Shown here: piece after piece, positions 21,644-22,327 of the stretch
How positions within the stretch are numbered: position 1 is the stretch's first letter
Layout: each line of letters opens with the position of its first letter
Assembly: GCA_023489025.1 (NCBI GenBank)
Contig: JAMDCN010000041.1
Span: 1 to 22,327 of the forward strand
From: Deltaproteobacteria bacterium
GTDB taxonomy: Bacteria; Desulfobacterota_E; Deferrimicrobia; Deferrimicrobiales; Deferrimicrobiaceae
DNA length: 22,327 bases
Reading direction: 5' to 3'
The notes under the pieces: model-generated
What the model saw: only the letters and a program-made list of their open reading frames with translations
Database searches by the model: none
Told to the model about the DNA's origin: nothing
Made by a program: the position numbers and the translations under genes

Positions 21644-22327
21644 GGCGGATCGCCGTCGTGGAGGTGGCCGCCCTCGTCCGCGTGCCCGTGGTGGAAGACG
21701 TGCGCCTCCGGTCCATAGATGGCCCGGAGGTTCTCGGGCGTCAGGACCTCGGCCTTCGCCCCCTGGCAGACGACCGTCCGGTTGAGGCAGATCACCCGGT
21801 CGGCGTGCCGTGTCACCACCGAGAGGTCGTGGCTCACCAGGAGAAGGCTGAACCGCGACTCCCGGTGGATCTGGGCCAGGAAGTCGCAGAAGAGCTCCTC
21901 GCCGGCGATGTCGACTCCCGACACCGGTTCGTCGAGGAGCAGGATGTCGGGGTCGTCCCGCAGGGCGAGCGCCAGGAGGACCCGCTGCAGCTCCCCGCCG
22001 GAGAGCGTCCCGAGCGGGCGCGCGAGGAGGTGGGCCGCCCCGGCGCGCGCGAGGGCTCCTTCCGTGTCGCGCCGCGTCTTCGCCGAGCGGCCGAGGAAGA
22101 GCGGCCGCCGCTGGGCGGAGAGGGCGAAGAAATCGAGGACGGTCATCGGGGCGTTCCGGTCGAAGTCGAGCCGCTGCGGCACGTAGCCGATCCTCGGCGT
22201 TCCCTGCCCGTGCTCCTCGGCGCGGCGGAACCGGATCTCCCCGGCGCAAGGGACGAGCCCCAGGATGGCCAGAAGCAGGGTGGTCTTCCCCGCGCCGTTC
22301 GGCCCGATCAGGGCCGTGACCTCGCAT
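21640..22327 (-). CDS. Zinc/manganese-type ABC transporter ATPase (ZnuC-like), 5' partial
   Basis: Partial; the frame enters from the window edge and about 228 codons are seen. Walker A GPNGAGKTT is near the edge, Q-loop in GYVPQRLDF, signature LSGGELQRV, Walker B ILLLDEP followed by the D-loop, and switch His in VSHDLS. Only the first ~25-30 residues are missing. The C-terminal tail HVFHHGHADEGGHLHDGD has six His, a feature of zinc-type ABC ATPases and consistent with zinc. Zn rather than Mn is inferred from this tail alone. Confidence 0.95.
   Translation of the reverse strand, partial: CEVTALIGPNGAGKTTLLLAILGLVPCAGEIRFRRAEEHGQGTPRIGYVPQRLDFDRNAPMTVLDFFALSAQRRPLFLGRSAKTRRDTEGALARAGAAHLLARPLGTLSGGELQRVLLALALRDDPDILLLDEPVSGVDIAGEELFCDFLAQIHRESRFSLLLVSHDLSVVTRHADRVICLNRTVVCQGAKAEVLTPENLRAIYGPEAHVFHHGHADEGGHLHDGDPP

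Noticed and set aside
20777..22327. A single 516-aa open frame through both ABC transporter genes
   Set aside because: Its first 228 residues are an out-of-frame translation of the ATPase; the real ATPase is in another frame with Walker A, signature and Walker B motifs.

Overview
The window is about 22.3 kb of GC-rich bacterial chromosome with short intergenic gaps and frequent 4-nt gene overlaps. I find no tRNA, rRNA, CRISPR array, phage or transposase gene. Three kinds of gene point to a respiratory, probably metal- or sulfur-cycling deltaproteobacterium (Desulfobacterota, Geobacter/Deferrimicrobium-like): a large membrane hybrid histidine kinase of PAS/CACHE type, two small multiheme c-type cytochromes, and several small conserved proteins of the type seen in Geobacter-like genomes. 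This placement is inference from gene content; no marker gene was compared.

Layout. (1) 1-533: a 183-bp palindromic element, then a leader region with no convincing gene. (2) 534-3164: orphan sensor hybrid histidine kinase. (3) 3316-5553: PriA helicase. (4) 5554-5849: intergenic region holding copy A of a short palindromic repeat. (5) 5850-6206: small SpoVG-like protein; 6338-6535 (minus): 65-aa conserved protein with its own strong terminator. (6) 6625-8886: tight run of ATC-hydrolase-like protein, membrane diheme cytochrome, endonuclease IV (start inside the cytochrome gene) and a DUF2889 protein. (7) 8968-12926: MuiA-like DUF4140/DUF4139 exported protein, M29 aminopeptidase, a small Cys-motif protein with a TATAAT box 6 nt before its ATG, and a GNAT acetyltransferase. 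(8) 12927-13142: several hairpins, two of them mutually exclusive. (9) 13143-14766: three genes linked by GTGA overlaps, encoding a tetraheme cytochrome and two membrane-HAMP proteins without any output domain. (10) 14869-16594: PA2779-like protein, C39-like lipoprotein peptidase and TPR lipoprotein, again linked by 4-nt overlaps; copy B of the palindromic repeat lies in frame inside the TPR gene. (11) 16600-19918: MoaA, a TIGR01212/YhcC-like radical SAM protein with a probable CTG start, a PaaI-like thioesterase and a flavodoxin-fold iron-sulfur-type flavoprotein. (12) 20045-20736: DUF948-like and YtxH-like envelope proteins behind a clear sigma-70 promoter. (13) 20777-22327 (minus): permease and ATPase of a zinc/manganese-type ABC transporter, the ATPase cut by the window edge.

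Most genes are housekeeping or envelope functions. The parts I consider least explained are the cytochrome plus twin HAMP operon, the palindromic element family with one copy inside a lipoprotein signal peptide region, and three genes (priA, the 160-aa protein, moaA) whose -10-like boxes sit so close to the start codon that leaderless mRNAs are likely.
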